Positions 7,920 through 19,932 are shown, numbered from the stretch's first letter. The stretch: 28,344 nucleotides of DNA from an uncultured Eubacteriales bacterium (GCA_900552475.1 USAC01000020.1:1-28344), one strand, 5' to 3'. Notes: generated from the sequence alone by a model not told the origin. Numbers and translations are program-made.

Positions 7920-7992
7920 GTTGATTTCTCCTCTACTTTCTTATGTTTCAATCTGAACATCCGTGACCGGGGGGCCGCGGGTGATTGGATCC

Positions 7993-9186
7993 TTACTTAT
8001 CCAGAAGGCACGCGACGCCGGGCAGCTCGATGCCCTCGAGGAACTCCAGAGACGCGCCGCCGCCGGTGGAGATGTGGGTGATCTTGTCGGCAAAGCCCAT
8101 CTGCTCGACGGCCGCCGCGCTGTCGCCGCCGCCGACGATCGTGACGGCGCCGCTGTCGGCCAGTGCCTGCGCCATGGCGCGGGTGCCCTGCGCGAACCTC
8201 TCAAACTCAAAGACGCCCATCGGCCCGTTCCAGACGACCGTGCCCGCGCCCTTGACGGCCTCGCAGAACGCGGCGGTCGTGTCGGGGCCGATGTCCATGC
8301 CCTCCATGTCGGCGGGGATGGCGCCGGTGGGGACGACGCGGCTCTCGGCGTCGGGGGCAAACTCCGTGGCGGCGAGCGTGTCGGTGGGGAGCAGGAGCTT
8401 CACGCCGTTTTTCTTCGCCTTTTCGATCATGTCGAGCGCATAGTCGAGCTTGTCGCTCTCGCACAGGCTCTTGCCGATCTCGCCGCCCTGTGCCTTGGCA
8501 AACGTATAGGCCATGCCGCCGCCGATGATGATGGTGTCGGCCTTGTCGAGGAGGTTGTTGATGACGCCGATCTTGTCGGAGACCTTCGCGCCGCCGAGCA
8601 CCGCGACAAACGGGCGCTTGGGATTTTCGAGCGCGCCTCCCATGATCTGCAGCTCCTTGGCGACCAGCAGACCGGACACGGCGGGCAGATACGCCGCGAC
8701 ACCCGCCGTGGAGGCGTGGGCGCGGTGGACGGTGCCGAACGCGTCGGAGACATAGAGCTCGGCCATGTCGGCCAGCTCCTTGGCGAACGTGGGATCGTTC
8801 TTCTCCTCGCGGGGATCAAAGCGGAGATTTTCCAGCAGCAGGATCTGGCCGGGCTGCAGCGCGGCGGCCTTGGCCTTCGCGTCTTCGCCGGTAACGTCCT
8901 TGGCGAAAATGACCTCCTGCCCGAGCAGCTCGCTCAGACGGACGGCGACGGGGGCGAGACTCAGACTCTCCTTCCGCTGTCCCTTGGGCTTTCCGAGGTG
9001 GGAGCAGGCGATGACCGCCGCCCCGCGGGAGAGCAGGGCGCGGATGGTGGGCAGGCTCGCGACGATGCGCTTGTCGCTGGTGATGGCGCCGGTCTCCTTG
9101 TCCTGGGGAACATTGAAATCGCAGCGCAGGAGAACCTTCTTGCCGGAAACGTCGACGTCGTTGATGGTCTTTTTATGATAGTTCAT
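7993..9186 (-). CDS. pgk: Phosphoglycerate kinase
   Basis: The 397-residue cytosolic kinase makes ATP from 1,3-bisphosphoglycerate. The substrate-binding RCDFNVP (about residues 21-27), CSHLGKPKG, GGAKVSDKIGVI and the C-terminal nucleotide site GGGDSAAAVEQMG are all present. The frame is open 10 codons further, but the ATG at 9186 has AAGGAG 9 nt upstream and gives the normal family length and start (MNYHKKTINDVDVSGKKVLL). Gene order is trmL, pgk, tpiA, gpmI. The glyceraldehyde-3-phosphate dehydrogenase gene that often precedes pgk is not in the window. Confidence 0.97.
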   Translation of the reverse strand: MNYHKKTINDVDVSGKKVLLRCDFNVPQDKETGAITSDKRIVASLPTIRALLSRGAAVIACSHLGKPKGQRKESLSLAPVAVRLSELLGQEVIFAKDVTGEDAKAKAAALQPGQILLLENLRFDPREEKNDPTFAKELADMAELYVSDAFGTVHRAHASTAGVAAYLPAVSGLLVAKELQIMGGALENPKRPFVAVLGGAKVSDKIGVINNLLDKADTIIIGGGMAYTFAKAQGGEIGKSLCESDKLDYALDMIEKAKKNGVKLLLPTDTLAATEFAPDAESRVVPTGAIPADMEGMDIGPDTTAAFCEAVKGAGTVVWNGPMGVFEFERFAQGTRAMAQALADSGAVTIVGGGDSAAAVEQMGFADKITHISTGGGASLEFLEGIELPGVACLLDK

Positions 9187-9251
9187 ACAGCTACACTCCT
9201 TATGAAATATATACAATCATTGCGATGCTGCTATACACGGAAATGACCTGC

Positions 9252-9743
9252 TTACAGCCGCGACATCTCGCCCGTTCCGGTCAGGCCGGGGAAGCCCTGC
9301 TGCTTCAGGGCCTCATAGGTGAGGATGGCGACGGAGTTCGAGAGGTTCAGGCTGCGCGCTTCGGCGCGCATGGGCAGGCGGACGCAGCGGTCGGCGTGCG
9401 CAAGGCGGAACGCCTCGGGCAGCCCCGCCGTCTCCTTGCCGAAGAAGAGCCAGCAGTCACCCGTCAGGTCGGCCTGACAGTAGTCCTGCGGGGCCTTGGT
9501 GGTGGCGAGCCAGAGGTTCTGCTCCGCTTCCGGGTGCTGCGCGAAGAACGCGGGCAGATTTTCATAGTCGCGCACGGTGACGAGGTGCCAGTAATCCAGC
9601 CCCGCGCGCTTGACGGCGCGGTCGGAAATATCGAAGCCGAGCGGGCGGATGAGGTGGAGGTCGCTGCCGGTTGCGGCACAGGTGCGCGCGATATTCCCGC
9701 AATTCTGCGGAATTTCCGGTTCTACGAGTACGATATGGACCAT
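9252..9743 (-). CDS. trmL: tRNA (cytidine/uridine-34-2'-O)-methyltransferase TrmL
   Basis: The 163-residue SPOUT-class methyltransferase has the N-terminal VHIVLVEPEIPQNCGNIART. It also has GFDISDRAVKRAGLDYW, the SAM-knot motifs FFGKETAGLPEAF and IRLPM-like VRLPMRAEARSLNLSNSV, and a C-terminal AILTYEALKQQG. TrmL methylates the wobble ribose of some leucine tRNAs. The start ATG at 9743 is preceded by AAAGGTG. It is the first gene after a good promoter and lies 65 bp before pgk, so it probably shares the glycolytic transcript; the pairing looks like chance linkage rather than shared function. Confidence 0.93.
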   Translation of the reverse strand: MVHIVLVEPEIPQNCGNIARTCAATGSDLHLIRPLGFDISDRAVKRAGLDYWHLVTVRDYENLPAFFAQHPEAEQNLWLATTKAPQDYCQADLTGDCWLFFGKETAGLPEAFRLAHADRCVRLPMRAEARSLNLSNSVAILTYEALKQQGFPGLTGTGEMSRL

Positions 9744-9784
9744 TTTGCTGCACCTTCTTTCCTCCCACCCTGAATGACTTGCCT

Positions 9785-9813
9785 ATTGTAATGCAAATCG
9801 GGGAGAAATTCAA
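9785..9813 (-). promoter_or_regulatory. Promoter of trmL-pgk-tpiA-gpmI
   Basis: On the minus strand, TTGAAT (9808-9813) and TACAAT (9785-9790) are exactly 17 bp apart, about 40 bp before trmL. Confidence 0.65.
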
Positions 9814-10007
9814 CTGCTAAATCTTTAAATAGTTGATTTTTTCCTGAAAATACAAAAAAATGCGCCGAGTTTGTTCGACGAAATGACGTTCTCTCCAACG
9901 CCGGAGCGGTGAAAATGGAAAAAATCTGGAATTCCCAACAAAAAACAGGGCTTCCAAAAATTATTACCGGAAATTTCTGCGAAAATACTGGATTTTCCTG
10001 AAGTCCT
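9814..10007. other. A/T-rich divergent intergenic region
   Basis: No gene is seen in the roughly 300 bp between trmL and the glmU-like gene. It is much richer in A/T than the flanking genes. It contains a small inverted repeat (TCAACT...AGTTGA, 9810-9836) close to the trmL promoter. The rest has no pattern I can assign. Confidence 0.5.
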
Positions 10008-10016
10008 TGCTATAAT
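10008..10016 (+). promoter_or_regulatory. Extended -10 promoter of the glmU-like gene
   Basis: TGCTATAAT, an extended -10, lies 33 bp before the start codon. The -35 region is weak (CTGGAT at 17 bp). Confidence 0.55.
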
Positions 10017-10049
10017 AGAGAGCAGGATAGGGAAAGGGGGATGATTCCC

Positions 10050-11192
10050 ATGGATTATAGCGTTGTACTGTTTGATTTGAAAACGGAGGGAGCCCCCTCC
10101 GAGAAACCGCTGATGCTGCAGCCTGTTCTGTTCTGCCCGGTGCTGGCCTGGGTGTGTCAGGAGCTTCGGGCCTGCGGCGCACAGCGGTTTTTTGCTGTCT
10201 GTGACGCGGACGCGCGGGAGGAAGTGCTTGCCGCCGCGGAGGGCTTCGATCTGACATGCGTGGACTCCGCCGAAGAGGCGCTGGCGCAGGTGCAGGGCGG
10301 CGTGATCGCCGTGCCGGGCGCGGTGGTGCCCGCGGCGGGCGAGCCGTCCCGCGCGGTCTATGCCGCGGACGCAGGCGAGCTGCGCGCCCGTCTCGGCGAG
10401 GGAAGGACGCTTGCCGACTGCCCGGCCGAGGCCGCCGGCATCCTGCCGCTGTGGCAGTCGCCGAGCGCGGCCCCGGCGTTTCTGCCGGTCGCGGACGCGG
10501 GTGAGCTGCAGGCGGCCATGCCGCGCTGCCGCGAGCTGCTCATGCGCCGCCTTGCGCACAGTGGCGTCACTGTGATCGACCCGCAGAATACCTATGTCGA
10601 CCCGCGCTGCACCGTCGCGCCGGGCGTGACGATCCTGCCGGGGACGATCCTGCGCGGGCGGACGCACATCGGCGCGGGCTGCGAGATCGGCCCGAACGCC
10701 ATGTTGACGGACTGCACCGTCGGGGAGGAGACGACCATCAACGCCTCCCAGCTCAATGACAGCACCGTCGGCAGCCACACGACCGTCGGTCCGTTTGCCT
10801 ATGTCCGGCCGCACTGCTCCATCGGCGACCACTGCCGCGTGGGCGATTTCGTCGAGATGAAGAACTCCTCCATCGGCGACGGTACGAAGATCAGCCACCT
10901 CACCTATGTCGGCGACAGCGACGTCGGCGAGCGGGTGAACTTCGGCTGCGGTACGGTCACGACGAATTACGACGGCCACAAGAAGTTCCGCTGCACCATC
11001 GGCGACGATGTGTTTATCGGCTGCAACACAAACCTCATCGCGCCCGTCACGCTGGGCGACGCCTGCTACACAGCGGCCGGCTCCACCGTCACGGACGACG
11101 TGCCCGCCGGGGCGCTCGCCATCGCGCGCACGCGCCAGACGAATAAGGAGGGCTGGGCCGCGCGCCTGCGCAAAAGCTGGGGGAAGAAGTAA
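10050..11192 (+). CDS. GlmU homologue with intact acetyltransferase half and degenerate nucleotidyltransferase half
   Basis: The protein is 380 residues from the ATG at 10050, where GGGGG lies 9 nt upstream; an earlier ATG at 10041 abuts the ribosome site. Residues from about 190 to the end form a left-handed beta-helix very close to the GlmU acetyltransferase. It includes RPHCSIGDHCRVGDFVEMK, His283 in ISHLTYVGD, FGCGTVTTNYDG, IGDDVFIGCNTNLIAPVTLG and ALAIARTRQ. The first 190 residues should be a UDP-sugar pyrophosphorylase, but they lack the LAAGxGTRM signature and are about 60 residues short. Position just before prs matches gcaD/glmU in Bacillus. It probably still acetylates glucosamine-1-phosphate; UDP-GlcNAc formation would need another enzyme. 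Confidence 0.8.
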   Translation: MDYSVVLFDLKTEGAPSEKPLMLQPVLFCPVLAWVCQELRACGAQRFFAVCDADAREEVLAAAEGFDLTCVDSAEEALAQVQGGVIAVPGAVVPAAGEPSRAVYAADAGELRARLGEGRTLADCPAEAAGILPLWQSPSAAPAFLPVADAGELQAAMPRCRELLMRRLAHSGVTVIDPQNTYVDPRCTVAPGVTILPGTILRGRTHIGAGCEIGPNAMLTDCTVGEETTINASQLNDSTVGSHTTVGPFAYVRPHCSIGDHCRVGDFVEMKNSSIGDGTKISHLTYVGDSDVGERVNFGCGTVTTNYDGHKKFRCTIGDDVFIGCNTNLIAPVTLGDACYTAAGSTVTDDVPAGALAIARTRQTNKEGWAARLRKSWGKK

Positions 11193-11266
11193 ACACCCCG
11201 GACACCAACACCGTTAAAAACCACGAGAGAAGTTTTTAAATCAGATAGAAAGTGAGTGTGCAAAAA

Positions 11267-12226
11267 ATGTTTTCTCATGGCAAGGATATCAAACTGTTCA
11301 CTGGCAACGCCAATCCGGCGCTTGCAACCGAGATCTGCAAGATCCTCGGCACCAAGCTCGGCGAGGCCGAGGTCAAGTCGTTCGCCGACGGCGAGGCGTC
11401 CGTCTCTCTGTACGAGACCGTCCGCGGCAGCGACGTGTTCCTCATCAACTCCACCTGCAAGCCGGTCAATGACAGCCTCATGGAGCTGCTCATCATGATC
11501 GATGCCTGCAAGCGCGCCTCCGCGGGCCGCGTGACGGCGGTCATTCCCTACTTCGGCTATGCCCGGCAGGACCGCAAGGCCAAGAGCCGCGACCCCATCT
11601 CCGCCAAGCTTGTCGCGAACATGCTGACCGCCGCCGGCGCCGACCGCGTCCTGACGATGGACCTGCACGCGGCGCAGATTCAGGGCTTCTTTGATATCCC
11701 TGTGGACAACCTGCTCGGCAACCCCGTCTTCGTCGACTACTATGCCAAGAAGTTCGGCGAGCGCGCCGAGGAGATGGTTGTCGTCTCCCCCGACGTCGGC
11801 TCCGTGTCCCGCGCACGCACGTTTGCCCAGAAGCTGCACATGGGTCTGGCTATCGTCGACAAGCGCCGCCAGAAGGCCAACCAGTGCGAGGTCATGAACG
11901 TCATCGGCGAAGTCGAGGGCAAGGACTGCATCCTCTTCGACGACATGGTCGATACCGCCGGTTCCCTCTGCAACGCAGCTAAGGCGATCGTCGAGGTTGG
12001 CGGCGCGAAGAACGTCTATGCCTGCGCCAGCCACGGCGTCCTGTCCGGCCCGGCGCTCGAGCGCGTCACCGACAGCTACATCAAGGAGCTGGCGCTGCTC
12101 AACACGATCCCCGTCGAGATGGGCGCGGGCTGCGAGAAGATCAAGTATCTGTCCGTCGCCCCCATGTTCGCCGAGGCCATCGAGCGCATTTATCAGGAAA
12201 TTTCCATCGCGAAGCTGTTCAACTGA
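11267..12226 (+). CDS. prs: Ribose-phosphate pyrophosphokinase
   Basis: The 319-residue enzyme makes PRPP from ribose-5-phosphate and ATP, the precursor for purines, pyrimidines, histidine and tryptophan. Family motifs are IPYFGYARQDRKAKSRDPIS (ATP loop), DLHAAQIQGFFDIPVDN, VVVSPDVGSVSRAR and the PRPP-binding loop CILFDDMVDTAGSL. The frame could begin at a GTG at 11252, but homologues start MxSHGKDIKxFxGN, which fits the ATG at 11267; the ribosome site (GTGAG) is weak for either. It is followed by a hairpin terminator. Confidence 0.96.
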   Translation: MFSHGKDIKLFTGNANPALATEICKILGTKLGEAEVKSFADGEASVSLYETVRGSDVFLINSTCKPVNDSLMELLIMIDACKRASAGRVTAVIPYFGYARQDRKAKSRDPISAKLVANMLTAAGADRVLTMDLHAAQIQGFFDIPVDNLLGNPVFVDYYAKKFGERAEEMVVVSPDVGSVSRARTFAQKLHMGLAIVDKRRQKANQCEVMNVIGEVEGKDCILFDDMVDTAGSLCNAAKAIVEVGGAKNVYACASHGVLSGPALERVTDSYIKELALLNTIPVEMGAGCEKIKYLSVAPMFAEAIERIYQEISIAKLFN

Positions 12227-12248
12227 GAAATTCTGTGATACACTGTAT

Positions 12249-12280
12249 GGGACTGCCCGTTCGGGCGGTCCCATATGCTT
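12249..12280 (+). terminator. Rho-independent terminator after prs
   Basis: A 10-bp stem with one G-T pair (12249-12258 and 12263-12272) and a GTTC loop is followed by ATATGCTTTCTTTT. It lies 22 bp after the prs stop and before the pth ribosome site. Confidence 0.75.
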
Positions 12281-12305
12281 TCTTTTGATATTTGGAGGAT
12301 ACACT

Positions 12306-12899
12306 ATGCTTTTCGGACGCAGCGGCGGGATCAGCTGGCTGGTGGTGGGACTGGGCAATCCCGGTACCCAGTATGAGAGTACGCGGCACAACATGGGCTT
12401 TCTCGCGGTGGATAAGCTCGCGCAGGAGGAGAACTTCAGGTTCAGCAAGCTCCGCTTCAAGGCCTGGACGGCGACGTGGGAGATCGACGGGCAGAAGGTG
12501 CTCGTCATGAAGCCGCAGACGTATATGAACCTATCGGGCGAGTCCGTGGGCGAGGCGGCGCGGTTTTATAAGATCCCGCCCGAGCATGTGCTCGTCATCT
12601 CAGACGACATCGACCTCCCGGCGGGCAGGCTCCGCATCCGACCGGGCGGCTCGGCGGGCGGCCACAACGGCCTGAAGAATATCATCCAGCACCTCGGCAG
12701 CGACAAGTTCCCCCGCATCAAGGTGGGCGTCGGCTCGCCGAAGCAGGCGGGCTTCGAGGTCGTCGACTGGGTGATCGGGAAGCCCATGGGCGAGGATCAG
12801 AAGGTGCTGACCGACGCACTCGACCGCGTCGTCACGGCCGTCCCGGTGCTCATCTCACAGGGCGTTGACCGGGCGATGAACCGCTTCAACCGCACATGA
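12306..12899 (+). CDS. pth: Peptidyl-tRNA hydrolase
   Basis: The 197-residue enzyme releases peptides from stalled peptidyl-tRNA. Visible active-site motifs are GLGNPG near residue 18, the catalytic His in STRHNMGF, MNLSG, ISDDIDLPAGRLRIR (Asp) and SAGGHNGLKNI (Asn). The open frame extends far upstream through prs in another frame, but TTTGGAGG lies 7 nt before the ATG at 12306 and the protein length is then normal. Homologues usually start at the VGLGNPG strand; here there are about 10 extra N-terminal residues (MLFGRSGGIS). It sits in the conserved prs-pth-mfd order. Confidence 0.95.
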   Translation: MLFGRSGGISWLVVGLGNPGTQYESTRHNMGFLAVDKLAQEENFRFSKLRFKAWTATWEIDGQKVLVMKPQTYMNLSGESVGEAARFYKIPPEHVLVISDDIDLPAGRLRIRPGGSAGGHNGLKNIIQHLGSDKFPRIKVGVGSPKQAGFEVVDWVIGKPMGEDQKVLTDALDRVVTAVPVLISQGVDRAMNRFNRT

Positions 12900-12934
12900 A
12901 GCAACGCGGAGCAAACCGCATAGACTGAAAATAA

Positions 12935-12977
12935 CAGGCAGGCACAGCCCCCACCGGCGGGCGCTGTGCCCGGCCTG
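12935..12977 (+). other. GC-rich hairpin between pth and mfd
   Basis: GGCACAGC (12941-12948) pairs with GCTGTGCC (12963-12970), and outer CAGG pairs with CCTG. No U-tract follows and the mfd ribosome site is about 10 nt downstream. It may weaken read-through or affect mfd translation. Confidence 0.35.
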
Positions 12978-12997
12978 CGTGGAGAGGAGGGGCGCCC

Positions 12998-16525
<3,528 letters not shown>

Positions 16526-17374
16526 ATGTCGGATATTCTGAACGAAAAAGTGGATCTGAGCGCGCTGAATCTCGGGAGCTTCACGCTCTCGGCGCTGCTC
16601 GGCGCGGTGGTGACGTTCTGCATCTGCGTCATCGCGATGCGGCTGATTCTCTCGCTCCTGCGGCGGATGCTGGATAAGACGCGCCTTGACGCGACGCTCC
16701 GCAAATACGCGCTCGGCGCGGTGCGGCTCGTGCTGTGGGTCATCATCGTGCTGATCGTGGCCGACCAGCTGGGCATTCCCGTCACGTCGCTGGTGGCACT
16801 GTTGTCAGTGGTTTCGCTGGCCGTGTCGCTCGCGGTGCAGTCGGTGCTCAGCAACATCGCGGGCGGGCTCGTCATCCTCGTGACGAAGCCCTTCCAGCTG
16901 GGCGACCTCGTGGAGACGGCCGACGGGCTCGGCACGGTCAAGGAGATCAGCCTGACATTCACGAAGCTCGAGACGCCGGACGGCCTGTGGCTCATGACGC
17001 CCAACAGCGTCCTCTCCTCGGGGAAGATCACGAACTACACCGCCCTCGGCCGCCGACGCGCGGAGATCCGCGTGGGCGCGTCGTATGACGCGGCGGTGAG
17101 CGACGTGCGCGCGGCCTGCCTCGACGCGGCGGCGCGCGTGCCGGGCGTGCTCCCCGATCCCGCGCCGATCGTATACGTCGACAGCTACGGCGAGAGCAGC
17201 ATCAGCTATATCGTACGCGTCTGGTGCAGAAGTGAGGACTACACGGACGTCTACTACGGCCTGACGGAGGGGCTGAAGGCAGCCTTCGACGAGCATGGCG
17301 TGGAGATGCCGTATAATCACCTGAATATACATATTTTGGATCAAACAGAACAAAAGGAGAAACAAACGGTATGA
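16526..17374 (+). CDS. MscS-family mechanosensitive ion channel
   Basis: The 282-residue inner-membrane protein has three hydrophobic segments (about 22-48, 66-85 and 88-112). The third, VVSLAVSLAVQSVLSNIAGG, is the pore-lining MscS helix with small residues. After it come the beta domain (KPFQLGDLVETADGLGTVKEI, then MTPNSVLSSGKITNYT) and a C-terminal alpha/beta domain ending EMPYNHLNIHIL. It releases ions during osmotic down-shock. It begins immediately after the mfd stop, with AAAGGAG inside the mfd 3' end, and overlaps the next gene by 4 bp. Confidence 0.93.
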   Translation: MSDILNEKVDLSALNLGSFTLSALLGAVVTFCICVIAMRLILSLLRRMLDKTRLDATLRKYALGAVRLVLWVIIVLIVADQLGIPVTSLVALLSVVSLAVSLAVQSVLSNIAGGLVILVTKPFQLGDLVETADGLGTVKEISLTFTKLETPDGLWLMTPNSVLSSGKITNYTALGRRRAEIRVGASYDAAVSDVRAACLDAAARVPGVLPDPAPIVYVDSYGESSISYIVRVWCRSEDYTDVYYGLTEGLKAAFDEHGVEMPYNHLNIHILDQTEQKEKQTV

Positions 17375-17601
17375 TTTATTCCATTCTGGTGGGCGCGCTC
17401 ATCGGCTGGATCGCCAGCCGCCTGATGGGCGGGAAGAAGGGACTGATGCGCTATCTCATTCTGGGCGTGGCCGGCTCGGCGGTGGGCAATTTCCTCGCCG
17501 GGGCGATCGGCATCGCCGCGCGCAACTCGATCGGCGCGATCCTGATCGGCGTGGGCGGCGCGTGCGTCGTGATTCTACTGTGCAGATGGCTGTTTAAGTG
17601 A
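17371..17601 (+). CDS. Small GlsB/YeaQ/YmgE-type membrane protein
   Basis: The 76-residue protein is almost entirely hydrophobic, with three membrane segments. It opens with ILVGALIGWIASRLMGG and continues with a glycine-rich run (LGVAGSAVGNFLAGAIGI), a pattern typical of the GlsB/YeaQ/YmgE (transglycosylase-associated) family. Function is not established; members are often stress- or envelope-linked. The start overlaps the MscS stop by 4 bp with GGAG just upstream, so both membrane proteins are translationally coupled. Confidence 0.8.
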   Translation: MIYSILVGALIGWIASRLMGGKKGLMRYLILGVAGSAVGNFLAGAIGIAARNSIGAILIGVGGACVVILLCRWLFK

Positions 17602-17611
17602 GGTGCGGCAC

Positions 17612-18118
17612 ATGAAAAAACCGACGGTACATCCGGACGCCTTCGTGGCGTTCAACGCGACGGTGCGCGGCGACGTGCGCATCGAGGAGGGCGCGAGCAT
17701 CTTTTACGGCGCGGTGCTGCGCGGCGACCGCGCGCCAATCACGATCGGCCCCGGCAGCAACATTCAGGAAAACTGCGTCGTGCATGTGGAGTATGATCTG
17801 CCGGTCGTGCTGGGGCGGGACGTTACCGTCGGCCATGGCGCAATTCTCCACGGCTGCACGGTGGGCGACGAGACGCTCATCGGCATGGGCGCGATTATTC
17901 TGAACGGTGCGAAGATCGGCCGCCACTGCCTGATCGGCGCGGGCGCGCTCGTGACGCAGAACATGGTCATCCCCGACGGGAGTCTCGCCTTCGGCAGCCC
18001 CGCGAAGATCCGCGGCACGCTCACGGACGAGGCCATCGAGGAGATCCGCGCGTCGGCGGCATCCTACCGCGCCGAGGCGGCAGAGTGCCGCGCCGACGGC
18101 GACGCGCAGGAAATTTGA
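17612..18118 (+). CDS. Gamma-class carbonic anhydrase family protein
   Basis: The 168-residue left-handed beta-helix protein has repeated hexapeptides. The three metal-binding histidines are in NCVVHVE and VGHGAILHG, and the LIGMGAIILNGAKIG and FGSPAKIRG stretches are typical of the YrdA/PaaY/CaiE group. Members bind zinc or iron, and some hydrate CO2; the true substrate is unknown here. The ATG at 17612 has GAGG 8 nt upstream; a GTG three codons earlier is also open. It follows the small membrane gene by 10 bp. Confidence 0.9.
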   Translation: MKKPTVHPDAFVAFNATVRGDVRIEEGASIFYGAVLRGDRAPITIGPGSNIQENCVVHVEYDLPVVLGRDVTVGHGAILHGCTVGDETLIGMGAIILNGAKIGRHCLIGAGALVTQNMVIPDGSLAFGSPAKIRGTLTDEAIEEIRASAASYRAEAAECRADGDAQEI

Positions 18119-18155
18119 GCAGCTGGATGCTGCGGCAGAAAGGCAGGCGACGGAG

Positions 18156-19385
18156 ATGAAAACGCAGAGACCCTACCCGGCTCTCACCATCACGCCCAAG
18201 GGCGAGCGCGCCCTCGTGGACGGCCACCCGTGGGTCTACGCCGGGGAGGTGACGCAGGTGCCGGAGGGCACCGAGGACGGCGCGCTTGTGGACGTGCTCA
18301 GCCGGAAGGGGAGCTACCTCGGCACGGGTTTTTATAACAGCCGCTCCATGATCCGTGTGCGGCTCCTCTCGCGCAACGCGAACGACCGCTTTGACCGCGC
18401 GTTCTGGGCGCGGCGCGTGCAGTACGCATGGGACTACCGCAAGACCGTAATGGGCGAGGAGGACAGCCGCTGCTGCCGGATTATCTTCGGCGAGGCGGAC
18501 CACTTCCCCGGGCTCACGGTCGACCGGTTTGAAAATGTCCTCGTGGCGCAGGTGCTGAGTCTCGGCATGGATCGCATCAAGCCGATGATTTTCGGGCTGC
18601 TCGTCGAGACACTGCGCGCCGACGGGCAGGAGATCGCGGGCGTCTATGAGCGCAACGACGTCGCCCTGCGCGAAAAGGAGGGCATGGAGCAGGGGAAGGG
18701 ATGGTATCCCCTGCCGGGTGAGCCTGTCCCCGACTTCCATGAGACGGACATCACGGAAAACGGCATCCGCTATACCGTGGACTTTGAAAACGGGCAGAAA
18801 ACGGGCTTTTTCCTCGACCAGAAGTATAACCGGCTCGCCGTGGCGAAGCTCGCGCGCGGGCGGACGGTGCTCGACTGCTTCACGCACACGGGTTCGTTCG
18901 CGCTCAACGCCGCGCGCGGCGGGGCAAAGCATGTGACGGCGGTGGACGTATCGGAGTTCGCTGTGGAGTGCGCACGCCGCAACGCCGAGCGCAACGGGCT
19001 CGGCGATGTGATGGAGTGCGTGGCGGCGAACGTGTTTGACCTCCTCCCGGCGCTCGCGCAGCAGCCGGTGAAGTATGACTTCATCATCCTCGACCCGCCC
19101 GCCTTCACCAAGAGCCGAAGGACGACGCAGCGGGCGATGGCGGGCTATAAGGAGATCAACTACCGCGCGATGAAGCTCCTGCCGCGCGGCGGCTACCTCG
19201 CGACCTGCTCGTGCAGCCATTTTGCGACGGAGGAGCTGTTTGTCAAAATGCTCCACAGCGCCGCGCACGACGCGGGCGTCCAGCTGCGCCAGATCGAAGC
19301 GCGCCAGCAGTGCGCCGACCACCCCATCCTCTGGGGCGTGGAGGAGACGAACTATCTCGAGTTTTTCCTGTTCCAAGTCGTATAA
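18156..19385 (+). CDS. Class I SAM-dependent rRNA (cytosine-C5) methyltransferase, RlmI/YwbD type
   Basis: The 409-residue protein has an N-terminal PUA domain (KGERALVDGHPWVYAGEV). A methyltransferase core follows: LDCFTHTGSFALNAARGGAK (SAM site), TAVDVSEFAVECARRN, the catalytic LDPPAFTKS and CSCSHF. The GFFLDQKYNR motif is typical of RlmI, which methylates a cytosine of 23S rRNA. It is the last host gene before the sharp drop in GC. GGCAGG lies upstream of the ATG at 18156. The stop is followed by about 15 bp of host-like sequence before the element. Confidence 0.92.
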   Translation: MKTQRPYPALTITPKGERALVDGHPWVYAGEVTQVPEGTEDGALVDVLSRKGSYLGTGFYNSRSMIRVRLLSRNANDRFDRAFWARRVQYAWDYRKTVMGEEDSRCCRIIFGEADHFPGLTVDRFENVLVAQVLSLGMDRIKPMIFGLLVETLRADGQEIAGVYERNDVALREKEGMEQGKGWYPLPGEPVPDFHETDITENGIRYTVDFENGQKTGFFLDQKYNRLAVAKLARGRTVLDCFTHTGSFALNAARGGAKHVTAVDVSEFAVECARRNAERNGLGDVMECVAANVFDLLPALAQQPVKYDFIILDPPAFTKSRRTTQRAMAGYKEINYRAMKLLPRGGYLATCSCSHFATEELFVKMLHSAAHDAGVQLRQIEARQQCADHPILWGVEETNYLEFFLFQVV

Positions 19386-19488
19386 AAAATCACGGAAAAG
19401 GGCGCGCCAAGGGTAGTTTCCAATAAGACAGTACGAGAACATTACTGACATAGGGTAGCTGCCGTACAGGAGTGCGACAAGAAAAATT

Positions 19489-19528
19489 GGCGATACTTGG
19501 TTTTCATAACCAGGTATCGCCTTTTTCT
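19489..19528 (+). terminator. Strong terminator-like hairpin at the left end of the element
   Basis: A 14-bp stem with one G-T pair (19489-19502 and 19508-19521) and a TTCAT loop is followed by TTTTTCT. It lies between the host gene and tnpV and may insulate the element from host read-through, or act as an attenuator ahead of tnpV. Confidence 0.8.
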
Positions 19529-19566
19529 ATCTTTAACAGAATGTTTGAATCTTATTGGAGGTACAT

Positions 19567-19932
19567 ATGATGCAGGAACTGAGCTATATTCGTTGCGGTG
19601 ATTACTATATTCCCGATATTCGCTTACCGAAGGAAACCAGACCTATTGGTCGTTGGGGGCGTATGCACAGAGATTATATCAAGGAGCACAACCCCATCCG
19701 CTTCAATGATCTGTGTCTTAGCGGTGAAGTGTGGACTTATCTGGCTGATTTGAACGAGCAGGCACAGAGCCGCCTTGAACTTATCATCGAGCAGATGAAG
19801 GCATCTGAGGGCGTGACAGAGGGCATGAAGCAGCACAATCAGATGACATGGGTTAGAGCTATGAACAGCATCCGCAACCGAGCTGAGGAAATCGTCCTTC
19901 GTGAAATGATCTACGAGGAGGATGCCGTATGA
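19567..19932 (+). CDS. tnpV: Transposon-encoded protein TnpV
   Basis: The 121-residue protein matches TnpV of Tn4451-type elements through YIRCGDYYIPDIRLP, RPIGRWGRMHRDYIKEH, WTYLADLNEQAQSRLELI and NSIRNRAEEIVLREMIY. Its function is not known; it is a reliable marker of this element family. GGAGG lies 5 nt before the first ATG (8 nt before a second in-frame ATG at 19570). It overlaps the next gene by 4 bp. Confidence 0.9.
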   Translation: MMQELSYIRCGDYYIPDIRLPKETRPIGRWGRMHRDYIKEHNPIRFNDLCLSGEVWTYLADLNEQAQSRLELIIEQMKASEGVTEGMKQHNQMTWVRAMNSIRNRAEEIVLREMIYEEDAV

